Shown in pieces: positions 23,218-32,042 of a DNA stretch of 64,000 nucleotides. The position numbers and the translations under genes were made by a program. Origin of the DNA: Prochlorococcus sp. MIT 1314 (GTDB taxonomy: Bacteria; Cyanobacteriota; Cyanobacteriia; PCC-6307; Cyanobiaceae); NCBI RefSeq assembly GCF_034093315.1, contig NZ_CP139300.1, positions 1,054,001-1,118,000 on the forward strand, given 5' to 3'. Each line of letters starts with the position of its first letter. Position 1 is the stretch's first letter. The notes beneath the pieces are model-generated. The model did no database searches. It saw only the letters and a program-made list of their open reading frames with translations, and was not told the origin of the DNA.

Positions 23218-24228
23218 ATGTCTGATAAAAATTTTACTCAGAAAAATTGGTCATCATGGCATCATCTACTGCATAAAGAGATTCTTAGCAAAAAAACATT
23301 ACTTCCGAAAGGATCGAACATTGTAATCAGTGTTTCCGGTGGACAAGATTCAATGGCCTTATTAACCCTAATTAATGACCTAAAAAAACTTCACAATTGG
23401 TCAATTAGTGTTTGGCATGGAGATCATCAGTGGCATGAAAAATCCTCAATATATGCTCTTGAATTAAAAAGTTATTGCGAAGGGAAAAAAATTTCATTTT
23501 ATTTTGATAAAGCAAATAAAGAAAAAAATTTTTCAGAAGAAAAAGCGCGAGAATGGAGATATAAAAAATTATGTGAAAGAGCCAAAACTTTTTTAAATAA
23601 CAACCAGCGACAAAAAAATATTTATTTATTAACTGGCCACACAAGTAGTGATAATTCAGAAACATTTATACTCAATTTAGCCAGAGGAAGCAATTTTGCA
23701 GGTCTCAGCAATATTGAGAGCAAAAGATTACTAGAAAATCAAATTTTTCTAATTAGACCAATATTAATTTTCAGTAGAAAAGACACAAAACAATTCTGCG
23801 ATGCTATGAACATTCCTGTATGGGAAGATCCAACAAATTCAGATCTAAAATTAAAAAGAAATGTAGTCCGAAAAAAAATTATTCCTACCTTAGAGGATAT
23901 CTATCCAGGTTGTTCTTCAAGGATAAATAATTTTTCCCAAAAAATGAGCAATTACAATAATGAACGTAATGATCTTAGTGAACTAGCATACATATATTGT
24001 AGAGACCTAAAAGGAATTAATAGAAATCTCTTAAATAGTATGTGTATAGAAGCTCGGTGCACAATCTTAAATAGATTTTTAAAAGATATATCTGCAAAGC
24101 AATATAGTTCTAAAAATCTGGCCAAATTAGCAAATTCAATTTACGCAAAAAATAAAGGTCAAGTTAGCTTGCAAGAGTTTTTAAAAATTGTTTGGAATAA
24201 AAACTATATCAATTTTGAAAAAAGTTAA
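23218..24228 (+). CDS. tilS: tRNA(Ile)-lysidine synthetase
   Basis: Converts C34 of the CAU-anticodon tRNA-Ile to lysidine so that it reads AUA. This N-type ATP pyrophosphatase has the PP-loop SGGQDS at residues 40-45, LLTGHTSSDNSETFILNLARGS, and RKDTKQFCDAMNIPVWEDPTNSDLK. The 336 residues are on the short side, with a reduced C-terminal domain as in many cyanobacteria. Its last four bases overlap the end of the convergent rnj gene. Confidence 0.95.
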   Translation: MSDKNFTQKNWSSWHHLLHKEILSKKTLLPKGSNIVISVSGGQDSMALLTLINDLKKLHNWSISVWHGDHQWHEKSSIYALELKSYCEGKKISFYFDKANKEKNFSEEKAREWRYKKLCERAKTFLNNNQRQKNIYLLTGHTSSDNSETFILNLARGSNFAGLSNIESKRLLENQIFLIRPILIFSRKDTKQFCDAMNIPVWEDPTNSDLKLKRNVVRKKIIPTLEDIYPGCSSRINNFSQKMSNYNNERNDLSELAYIYCRDLKGINRNLLNSMCIEARCTILNRFLKDISAKQYSSKNLAKLANSIYAKNKGQVSLQEFLKIVWNKNYINFEKS

Positions 24229-26210
24229 GATGTGACAGCAGATCTTCTTCTTCTTGTTCTACCTTCAAATGAATCTTCCTTAGCAGTATCAGCTGATGAG
24301 TTCTGTGAAACTTTTGGACTTTCTTGAGTATTTTGCTGTTTATTTGAACTATTAGGATGATTATTGTTTGATTTCTTTTGGAAATTATGTTTATTTCTAT
24401 TTTTATTAGAGAAACTTTGCTCTTCGGTAATCTTTGGAATATAAGCACGAGTTCCACTTGGGGCAGGTTGAACTAAACACAAAATAAGTGGCTCAACTTG
24501 TAATTCTCTTCTCATTCTTCTGGATAAACCATTTTCAATTTCTCTTTGTACACCAATCCAATCAACCTCAAAAGTATTCGGACCAGTTTGTCTGGATAAT
24601 TGTTTCCATCTATTTTCTAAAACCCAGCTTATTTCTCGTTCTGTCCACATAGACATTTTTCTTGGTTCTGCAGTAGTGACAACTCCTCTTAAATTTACTC
24701 TGGGAGGCGCGACCATCTTTCCATCTGTACTAATAGGAGCTAAAACAGTTACTACACCATCTCCGGCTAATTGCTGCCTCTCTTTTAAAACTCTAGCGTC
24801 TACTATCCCATTTCGAGAGTTATCAAGCAGTTCAACACCAGCTTTTACAGGATCACCCTTTTGAATAGAATTAGGTGTTAACTCAACTACATCTCCATTT
24901 TCAATAATTAAGATATTGTCCTTTGGAACCCCCATAGTTTGTGCACTCTTCCCATGACAAACAAGCATTCTATGTTCTCCATGAACAGGAACAAAAAACT
25001 TAGGTTTTGTGAGTGCCAACATTAACTTTTGATCTTCTTGAAAACCATGACCAGAAACATGAATATTCTCACCCTTTCCATAAACAACCTTTGCTCCAAG
25101 TTTCATTAATCTATCTATTGTATTAACAACAGAAATAGTATTACCAGGAATTGGGCTAGCTGAAAATATTACAGTATCAGTAGTCTTAAGACGAACATGC
25201 TGATGTTCACCACGAGAGATTCTGCTTAACGCTGCTAGGGGTTCTCCTTGACTACCCGTCATTAATAATAATGTCTCCCTATCTGGCAAATCTCTAATTT
25301 GTTTGATAGGAACAAACAAATCATCTGGGCATTTCATATAACCAATATCTCTTGCCTTAGCAATAACATTTATCATCGATCTACCTAACAAACCGACCTT
25401 TCTTCCATGTTTCATGGCCAATTCTAAGATCATTGTCACTCTATGAACAGAACTAGCAAAAGTGGTAAGGATAACTCGTTCTTTTGCCTCTGCAATATGT
25501 TTTTCTAAAGAGGGATAGATAGTCTTCTCAGAAGGACAAAAACCTGGAACTTCGGCATTAGTAGAATCACTGAACATGCATAAAACACCCTTCTCTCCGT
25601 AATGCACCATTCTTTCTATATCAAATTGCTCTCCATCTACTGGCATATGATCAAACTTAAAATCTCCCGTGAAAATAATTGTGCCAACAGGTGTTGTAAC
25701 TGCTAAAGAAAAGCTATCGCAAATAGAATGGGTATTTCGAATAAATTCAACAGAAAAATGTTGTCCTACTTTTACAACATCTCTTGGATTTACTGTCTGT
25801 ATAGTTGTTCTATCAGATACCCCTGCTTCCTCCATTTTTCCTCTAAGCATTGACATTGCCAGTCTTGGACCATAAATAATGGGAATATTAAAATGCTTTA
25901 GATGATGAGAAATACCTCCAATGTGATCTTCATGCCCGTGAGTGACAATCATTCCTTTTATTCTTCTTTGATTTTCTTTTAAAAAAGTTGTATCAGGCAT
26001 AACAACGTTTACGCCATGCATGCCATCAGATGGGAAAGCTAGGCCAGCATCAACAAGCATTAATTCATCACCATATTCAAAAACGCAAGTGTTTTTTCCT
26101 ATTTCATGTAGTCCTCCAAGAGGTATTACTCGTAGAGCTGGCGTATTACTTTTAGATCTAGATGAATCATGAGTAGATCTATTTAAAGTTGAATTTGTAC
26201 TTGATTGCAT
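24225..26210 (-). CDS. rnj: Ribonuclease J
   Basis: Metallo-beta-lactamase/beta-CASP ribonuclease with 5'-3' exo- and endonuclease activity, important in mRNA turnover. The 661-residue protein has the zinc motif HGHEDHIGG at residues 91-99, FTGDFKFDHMPVDG, FSDSTNAEVPG, TTFASSVHR and FVPVHGEHRML. The C-terminus after about residue 590 is a low-complexity tail rich in Asn, Lys, Ser and Gln ending GRTRRRRSAVTS. That tail is a candidate RNA- or RNase E-contact region, by inference only. ATG at 26210. Leftward after dapA, with which it may be co-transcribed unless the 26285-26299 hairpin terminates. Confidence 0.97.
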   Translation of the reverse strand: MQSSTNSTLNRSTHDSSRSKSNTPALRVIPLGGLHEIGKNTCVFEYGDELMLVDAGLAFPSDGMHGVNVVMPDTTFLKENQRRIKGMIVTHGHEDHIGGISHHLKHFNIPIIYGPRLAMSMLRGKMEEAGVSDRTTIQTVNPRDVVKVGQHFSVEFIRNTHSICDSFSLAVTTPVGTIIFTGDFKFDHMPVDGEQFDIERMVHYGEKGVLCMFSDSTNAEVPGFCPSEKTIYPSLEKHIAEAKERVILTTFASSVHRVTMILELAMKHGRKVGLLGRSMINVIAKARDIGYMKCPDDLFVPIKQIRDLPDRETLLLMTGSQGEPLAALSRISRGEHQHVRLKTTDTVIFSASPIPGNTISVVNTIDRLMKLGAKVVYGKGENIHVSGHGFQEDQKLMLALTKPKFFVPVHGEHRMLVCHGKSAQTMGVPKDNILIIENGDVVELTPNSIQKGDPVKAGVELLDNSRNGIVDARVLKERQQLAGDGVVTVLAPISTDGKMVAPPRVNLRGVVTTAEPRKMSMWTEREISWVLENRWKQLSRQTGPNTFEVDWIGVQREIENGLSRRMRRELQVEPLILCLVQPAPSGTRAYIPKITEEQSFSNKNRNKHNFQKKSNNNHPNSSNKQQNTQESPKVSQNSSADTAKEDSFEGRTRRRRSAVTS

Positions 26211-26284
26211 AATTTTGAAATTTATAAAGGCCTGCTTGTAATCAAATAAGGTTTATTTAAATTTAATTATCAAGTTAAATATAA

Positions 26285-26299
26285 TCCCTATTATAGGGA
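26285..26299 (-). terminator. Short hairpin overlapping the dapA stop
   Basis: TCCCTATAATAGGGA on the minus strand can form a 6-7 bp stem with a 1-3 base loop and includes the dapA TAA. It is followed by TTATATTT, a weak U-rich tract. It lies between dapA and rnj, so it would be an attenuating or partial terminator. Confidence 0.45.
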
Positions 26300-27193
26300 A
26301 TTCAGGATAAAAGATAGTTGCTTTTTCATGTCATTGGTTAAAGGTGACAAAGGACTTCTAGGATTACCTACATCCCATCCCGATAGCTCCAAAGCAGCCT
26401 TAATTGGGATTGGATTAGTAGTCATAAAGAGTGCTTTGAAAAGAGGCTGAAGTTTTTCATGAATAGCAAGAGCATTGGAAACGTCTCCACTTTGAAAAGA
26501 ATGAATCATCTCTTTCAGTTGCAATCCAACTAAATGACTTGCAACACTTACTACTCCTACAGCACCTACAGATAACATTGGAAGCAACAATGAATCGTCG
26601 CCACTATATACAGAGAGTTTGGAGCCACAAATAGCTCTTAGTTCTGTTACTTCTTCTATTCTACCGCTTGCAGCTTTAATACTGAGAATATTTGAGAAAT
26701 CCATAAGTTTCTTCACAGTATCAGGTAATAAATTGCATCCAGTCCTGCCAGGAATGTTGTAGAGCATAAGAGGCAAATCCTTTGCAGATTTAGCAATAGA
26801 ACTGAAATGTTTATAAAGACCTTCTTGAGGCGGCTTATTGTAATAAGGCACAACGACCAAAGCACCGTCGGCACCAGAGTCATAAGCTTTTTTTGTAGCT
26901 TCCACAGCTTCGCTTGTACAATTGCTTCCAGTGCCAACTATCACTTTACAGCTTGCATCCAAAGATCCTTTTACCGCAATAAATAAATCATGCTGTTCCG
27001 CCCATGAAAGAGTCGGAGATTCTCCAGTAGTACCGCACAACACAATTCCATCAGAACCGTTCTCAAAAAGATAATTTGAAAGTTTTATAGCTAGTTCATA
27101 ATCAACATCGCCATTCTCAGTGAATGGAGTAACCATTGCAGTCAATATTCTTCCAAATAGTGGATTATTACACTCAGTTTTGTCTGTAATCAT
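26291..27193 (-). CDS. dapA: 4-hydroxy-tetrahydrodipicolinate synthase
   Basis: Condenses pyruvate with aspartate semialdehyde, the first lysine-specific step. The 300-residue aldolase-class barrel has [45 protein letters not shown], the catalytic Tyr in [14 protein letters not shown], and the Schiff-base Lys in LSIKAASGR. The ATG overlaps the asd stop by four bases (ATGA), so the two consecutive pathway enzymes are translationally coupled. Confidence 0.98.
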   Translation of the reverse strand: MITDKTECNNPLFGRILTAMVTPFTENGDVDYELAIKLSNYLFENGSDGIVLCGTTGESPTLSWAEQHDLFIAVKGSLDASCKVIVGTGSNCTSEAVEATKKAYDSGADGALVVVPYYNKPPQEGLYKHFSSIAKSAKDLPLMLYNIPGRTGCNLLPDTVKKLMDFSNILSIKAASGRIEEVTELRAICGSKLSVYSGDDSLLLPMLSVGAVGVVSVASHLVGLQLKEMIHSFQSGDVSNALAIHEKLQPLFKALFMTTNPIPIKAALELSGWDVGNPRSPLSPLTNDMKKQLSFILNSL

Positions 27194-28221
27194 TTTTTGG
27201 GAATTAATAACTCAGCTATTTGAACAGCATTCAGAGCTGCTCCTTTTCTTATTTGATCTCCACATAACCATAATTCTAATCCATGAGGCTGACTTATATC
27301 AGTTCTTAGCCTGCCAACAGCAACATTATCCCTTCCCATAACATCATTTGGCATAGGAAATCTATTATTTTTGTAATCCTCAATAACTTCAATTCCAGGA
27401 GATTTTTTTAATTCTTCAAGAGCATCTTTAGGCTCAACTACATCGGCAAATTCAATATTGATCGATTCAGAATGTGCTCTCAGTACTGGGACTCGAACAC
27501 ATGTAGCAGAGAGCTTTAAATCAGCAATATTTAATATTTTCCTTGTCTCATTAACCATTTTCATCTCTTCTTCGCAGTAATTATTTGAAAGCATAGGGGA
27601 ATTATGTAAAAACAAATTAAACGCAAGGGAGTATGGCAAAACTTCACTTTTTTGAGGATTTCCTTGAAGATATTGTTCAGTTAAAAGTTTTAGTTCCTCC
27701 ATCGCCAGTTGGCCTGCACCACTGACAGATTGATATGTTGAGACAATAACTCTTTGAATAGGAGAAAGTTTGTTTAATGGAGCTAAAACTAATGTCAACA
27801 AAATGGTAGTACAGTTTGGATTCGCTATTACCCCATCATGATTAAGTACGTCACTAGCATTAACTTCAGGGACTATAAGAGGAACGTTCTTATCTAATCT
27901 GAAAGCACTTGAATTATCTATCAGTAAAGCATTTTGATCAATAATGGTAGACAACCATTTTTTTGAAATACTTCCGCCAGCTGAAGCCAAAACTAAATCA
28001 AGATTCTTAAATTCTTCCTTAGTTGTTTTTTTTGTAACTAATTCTTCATCTTTCCAAATAATTTTTTTTCCTTCTGACCGCTCTGATGAAAGCAAGACCA
28101 ATTCTGATATTGGGAAATCACGTTGTTCAAGAATTCTTAGCAATTCAGATCCCACGGCACCTGAAGAACCTAAAACAGCAACTTTTAATGGCCTATTAGG
28201 CAAATACGGAGATTGTCTCAC
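27190..28221 (-). CDS. asd: Aspartate-semialdehyde dehydrogenase
   Basis: Reduces aspartyl phosphate to the semialdehyde using NADPH. The 343-residue protein starts with GTG at 28221; the NADP-binding loop is [14 protein letters not shown]. The catalytic Cys is in [19 protein letters not shown], and the active-site His region is [19 protein letters not shown]. It feeds DapA, with which it overlaps by four bases. It is divergent from tig; the 124-base gap probably holds both promoters. Confidence 0.97.
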   Translation of the reverse strand: MRQSPYLPNRPLKVAVLGSSGAVGSELLRILEQRDFPISELVLLSSERSEGKKIIWKDEELVTKKTTKEEFKNLDLVLASAGGSISKKWLSTIIDQNALLIDNSSAFRLDKNVPLIVPEVNASDVLNHDGVIANPNCTTILLTLVLAPLNKLSPIQRVIVSTYQSVSGAGQLAMEELKLLTEQYLQGNPQKSEVLPYSLAFNLFLHNSPMLSNNYCEEEMKMVNETRKILNIADLKLSATCVRVPVLRAHSESINIEFADVVEPKDALEELKKSPGIEVIEDYKNNRFPMPNDVMGRDNVAVGRLRTDISQPHGLELWLCGDQIRKGAALNAVQIAELLIPKK

Positions 28222-28345
28222 ACTTAAAAATGATTTTTATAAATAGATTGACTATTTTTTTTACTTTATCAAAAAATTAACTTTCAAGGAAATCACATAA
28301 TGTGAAATAATTAAGATTCGGCTCATAGTAATAACTTAGAAAAAC

Positions 28346-29803
28346 ATGGCTAAAGATGCACTAATAGTCAAAACAACTCCTCTGCCTCAAAGTAGAATTT
28401 CATTCGAATTAGAAATACCATCTGAGACATGCAAAACGTGTGTAAATGAAACAATCAGTTCAATCAGTCGTTCGGCTAAAATTCCAGGATTTAGACTTGG
28501 TAAGATTCCTAAACAAGTCTTAATCCAAAGAATTGGCATCACACAATTACATGCCTCTGCTCTGGAAAAAATTATTGATAAATCATGGCAAGAAGCGTTA
28601 AAAATAAAATCTATAGAGCCACTAAGTGAGCCAGAATTGGTAGATGGATTTGAATCTTTACTTGCAAAGTTTAGTCCTGAAAAATCACTTAAGGTTACTC
28701 TTCAAACTGATGTTGCCCCAGAATTAAAACTAAAAAAATCCAAAGGACTAAGTGTTGAAATCTCAAAAACAAAGTTTGATCCTAAGTCAATAGATGAAGC
28801 GCTAGAAAAATCTAGAAGTCAGTTTGCTAATATTATCCCAGTAACCAATAGAGCAGCGAAATTAGGGGATATTGCTGTAGTTAGTTTTAAAGGAAAGTAC
28901 AAAGATTCTGGTAAGGAGATTGATGGTGGGACAAGTGAATCAATGGATCTTGAGTTAGAAAAGAACAAGATGATTCCCGGATTCGTTGAGGGAATTGTAA
29001 AGATGAAAATTGGTGATACTAAGACACTTAACCTTAAATTTCCTGAAGATTATTCGCATGAGGATTCCAGAGGTAAAGAGGCAATCTTTGAAGTAAATCT
29101 TAAGGATCTTAAGGAAAAAGAATTACCTGAACTTAATGACGATTTTGCAAAACAGTCTGGGAACAAAGAATCATTAACAGAGTTAAAGAAAGATATTGAA
29201 AAGCAACTTAAAGATAATTTTGAAAAAACTCAAAAAGATATCAAAATTGAAGCTTTACTAGATGCCTTAACAAACGAATTGGTTGCTGAAATTCCAAAAT
29301 CTATGATTGATATAGAAGTTAGGAATAATATTGAACAAACCGCTCAAAGATTTGCCCAACAAGGTCTTGATGTTAAATCAACTTTCACTCCAGAATTGGT
29401 TAAGTCATTAGCAGAGTCAACAAGGCCTCAGGCTGAAAAAAATGTCCAAAGAAATTTAGCTCTTAAAGCATTAGCTGAAAAAGAAAACATAACAGTTGAA
29501 AAAGAAGAAATTGATTTAAAAATGAAAGATTATGAAGATGCAATCTCTCAATCTTCAAAACAAATAGATATTAAAAAATTAACAGAAGTAGTAAGTAACG
29601 ATCTACTCAAAGAAAAATTAATAATTTGGCTTGAAGAAAATTCCGAAGTTAAAGAAAAAACTACAAAAGCCACAAAATCTACCAAAACCTCCAAAACCTC
29701 CAAAACCTCCAAAACTACAAAAGCCACAAAATCTACCAAAACCTCCAAAACCTCGAAAACCACAAAAACGACAAAAACTCAAAATAAAAAAGAAAAAAAA
29801 TAA
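28346..29803 (+). CDS. tig: Trigger factor with Lys/Thr/Ser repeat tail
   Basis: Ribosome-bound chaperone and peptidyl-prolyl isomerase. The 485-residue protein has the N-terminal ribosome-binding domain with the signature loop around IPGFRLGKIPK. The FKBP-like domain (about residues 165-255) contains GDIAVVSFKGKY and MIPGFVEGIVKMKIGD, and a long helical C-terminal domain follows. After about residue 436 it ends in an unusual tail made almost only of Lys, Thr and Ser with an 18-residue internal period. Trigger factor normally has no such tail. It leads the tig-clpP2-clpX group. Confidence 0.97.
   Translation: MAKDALIVKTTPLPQSRISFELEIPSETCKTCVNETISSISRSAKIPGFRLGKIPKQVLIQRIGITQLHASALEKIIDKSWQEALKIKSIEPLSEPELVDGFESLLAKFSPEKSLKVTLQTDVAPELKLKKSKGLSVEISKTKFDPKSIDEALEKSRSQFANIIPVTNRAAKLGDIAVVSFKGKYKDSGKEIDGGTSESMDLELEKNKMIPGFVEGIVKMKIGDTKTLNLKFPEDYSHEDSRGKEAIFEVNLKDLKEKELPELNDDFAKQSGNKESLTELKKDIEKQLKDNFEKTQKDIKIEALLDALTNELVAEIPKSMIDIEVRNNIEQTAQRFAQQGLDVKSTFTPELVKSLAESTRPQAEKNVQRNLALKALAEKENITVEKEEIDLKMKDYEDAISQSSKQIDIKKLTEVVSNDLLKEKLIIWLEENSEVKEKTTKATKSTKTSKTSKTSKTTKATKSTKTSKTSKTTKTTKTQNKKEKK
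29661..29768 (+). repeat. 54-bp tandem repeat encoding the trigger factor tail
   Basis: Two 54-base units (29661-29714 and 29715-29768). Their first 40 bases are identical and both are built from a smaller 9-base AAAACCTCC-like element (Lys-Thr-Ser). The array keeps the reading frame, so copy-number change would lengthen or shorten the tail without a frameshift. Confidence 0.9.
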
Positions 29804-29868
29804 TTTATGAAATTTCTTACTAATTAGTCAAAAAACTCTTAAATTAACTATAAGACGAAAACTATTTT

Positions 29869-30513
29869 GTGAATTCAGAAAAAAAACATTTAATTCAAAG
29901 CTCAATAAGTTCTTATGCAAGCATTAATAAAATTAGTGCAGCTGTTCCTACGGTTATAGAACAATCTGGGAGAGGAGAAAGAGCCTTTGATATATATTCA
30001 AGACTATTGAGGGAAAGAATAATTTTTTTAGGTACTGGAATTAATGATCAAGTATCCGACTCTCTTGTTGCACAATTATTATTTCTTGAAGCTGAAGATC
30101 CTGAAAAAGACATCCAAATATATATTAACTCTCCTGGAGGTTCAGTAACTGCAGGAATGGCTATATACGATACTATGCAACAAATATCTCCTGATGTAGT
30201 GACAATATGCTTTGGAGTAGCTGCAAGTATGGGGGCATTTCTACTTTCTGGGGGGGCTAAGGGGAAACGATTAGCTTTACCTAATTCTAGGATAATGATT
30301 CATCAGCCCCTTGGAGGTGCACAAGGTCAAGCAGTAGAAATTGAGATTCAAGCTAAAGAAATACTTTTTCTCAAGAAGACATTAAATTCGCTTTTAGCAG
30401 AACATACTGGTCAACCTTTAGAAAAGATTAATGAAGATACAGAAAGAGACTACTTCTTGTCTCCCTCAGAAGCAGTCGAGTATGGATTAATCGATAAAGT
30501 TATCAAAAAATGA
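29869..30513 (+). CDS. clpP2: ATP-dependent Clp protease proteolytic subunit (catalytic)
   Basis: Serine peptidase subunit of the Clp barrel. The 214 residues from GTG at 29869 contain the core [15 protein letters not shown]. The full catalytic triad is visible: Ser120 in GVAASMGAF, His145 in [10 protein letters not shown] and Asp194 in EDTERDYF. It is therefore an active ClpP, not a ClpR. The first 35 residues are longer than in many ClpP proteins and could include a propeptide, or the true start could be slightly further in. Gene order tig-clpP-clpX is the widespread bacterial one. Confidence 0.95.
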   Translation: MNSEKKHLIQSSISSYASINKISAAVPTVIEQSGRGERAFDIYSRLLRERIIFLGTGINDQVSDSLVAQLLFLEAEDPEKDIQIYINSPGGSVTAGMAIYDTMQQISPDVVTICFGVAASMGAFLLSGGAKGKRLALPNSRIMIHQPLGGAQGQAVEIEIQAKEILFLKKTLNSLLAEHTGQPLEKINEDTERDYFLSPSEAVEYGLIDKVIKK

Positions 30514-30616
30514 CAAGCGGCACTTATTTTTTAAGAATATGATGACGAATCGATGTTTATAAGCAATCCTAGTGAATAGGAAATATTTTAAACCTTTACT
30601 TTAGACTTTATAATCG

Positions 30617-31984
30617 ATGGCTAAATTCGACGCCCATCTTAAATGTTCATTTTGCGGTAAATCACAAGACCAAGTAAGAAAGCTAATCGCTGGTCCTGGG
30701 GTTTATATCTGCGATGAGTGTATAGATCTTTGTAATGAAATTCTCGATGAAGAACTACTTGATAATCAAGCAAACACAAACAACTCCCCGCAAGTAAAAA
30801 AGAAATTACCAACTGATAATCCCAAAAAATCTATTCCTTTAGAATTAACCTCAATTCCTAAACCATTAGAAATTAAAAGTTTTCTTGATAATCAAGTTGT
30901 TGGACAAGAATCTGCAAAGAAAATATTATCAGTAGCCGTATATAACCACTACAAAAGATTAGCTTGGAAAGTTACAGAAGAAAATAAGAATAACAATTCA
31001 AAAGATTCACAAGCAACGAAATTACAAAAATCAAATATTTTACTCATCGGCCCAACTGGAAGCGGAAAAACATTATTGGCACAAACTTTAGCTGAGTTTC
31101 TCGATGTTCCTTTTGCAGTAGCTGATGCAACGACTTTGACAGAAGCTGGATATGTTGGAGAAGATGTTGAAAATATCCTTTTAAGACTTCTGCAAAAATC
31201 AGAAATGAATGTAGAGCTAGCTCAAAAAGGAATTATTTATATAGATGAAATAGATAAAATTGCTAGAAAAAGCGAGAATCCCTCAATTACTAGAGATGTC
31301 TCAGGTGAAGGCGTACAGCAAGCATTATTAAAAATGCTTGAAGGGACAATTGCTAATGTTCCACCTCAAGGGGGCAGAAAACATCCTTATCATGACTGCA
31401 TCCAAATTGATACGAGTCAAATTTTATTTATTTGCGGCGGAGCTTTTATAGGTTTAGAGGATATAGTTCAAAAACGTATGGGTAAACACTCCATAGGATT
31501 TACCACAAATTCAGATCAAAACAAAGTTGATACAAAAAAAATAGTAGACCAAAGAGATACTCTGAAAAATTTAGAGTTAGATGATTTAGTTAAATATGGA
31601 CTAATTCCAGAATTTATTGGAAGAATTCCGGTTTGTGCTGTATTAGATCGTCTGACTAAAGAAACTTTAGAATCAATTCTGACTCAACCAAGAGATGCAT
31701 TAGTAAAGCAATTCAAAACGTTACTAAGTATGGATAATGTTGAATTAACATTTGAACCTGATTCAGTTGAAGCAATAGCGAATGAAGCATATAAGAGAAA
31801 AACAGGTGCAAGAGCATTAAGATCCATAATTGAGGAATTAATGCTGGACATAATGTATACTTTACCTTCTGAAGAAAATGTAAAAGAATTCACAATTACA
31901 AAAAAAATGGTAGATAATTTATTCACATCCAAAATTGTTAAACTACCTTCAGGATCTAAAAGAATCATTAAAGAATCCGCGTAA
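30617..31984 (+). CDS. clpX: Clp protease ATP-binding subunit ClpX
   Basis: AAA+ unfoldase that feeds substrates to ClpP. The 455-residue protein has an N-terminal zinc-binding domain with Cys10, Cys13, Cys32 and Cys35 (CSFC...ICDEC), Walker A GPTGSGKT at 145-152, and Walker [12 protein letters not shown]. Later come [14 protein letters not shown], the IGF-type ClpP-contact loop in KHSIGFTTN, and sensor-2 [12 protein letters not shown]. All motifs are intact. It lies 103 bases after clpP2. Confidence 0.98.
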   Translation: MAKFDAHLKCSFCGKSQDQVRKLIAGPGVYICDECIDLCNEILDEELLDNQANTNNSPQVKKKLPTDNPKKSIPLELTSIPKPLEIKSFLDNQVVGQESAKKILSVAVYNHYKRLAWKVTEENKNNNSKDSQATKLQKSNILLIGPTGSGKTLLAQTLAEFLDVPFAVADATTLTEAGYVGEDVENILLRLLQKSEMNVELAQKGIIYIDEIDKIARKSENPSITRDVSGEGVQQALLKMLEGTIANVPPQGGRKHPYHDCIQIDTSQILFICGGAFIGLEDIVQKRMGKHSIGFTTNSDQNKVDTKKIVDQRDTLKNLELDDLVKYGLIPEFIGRIPVCAVLDRLTKETLESILTQPRDALVKQFKTLLSMDNVELTFEPDSVEAIANEAYKRKTGARALRSIIEELMLDIMYTLPSEENVKEFTITKKMVDNLFTSKIVKLPSGSKRIIKESA

Positions 31985-32042
31985 ACATTAGAGTTTAATT
32001 GTTGCAGTTTGAACCCTAATTGTTCTAATTAATGAAGAATAA

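Noticed and set aside
29661-29768. CRISPR-like array
   Set aside because: The repeats are coding, in frame in tig, and have no spacers.
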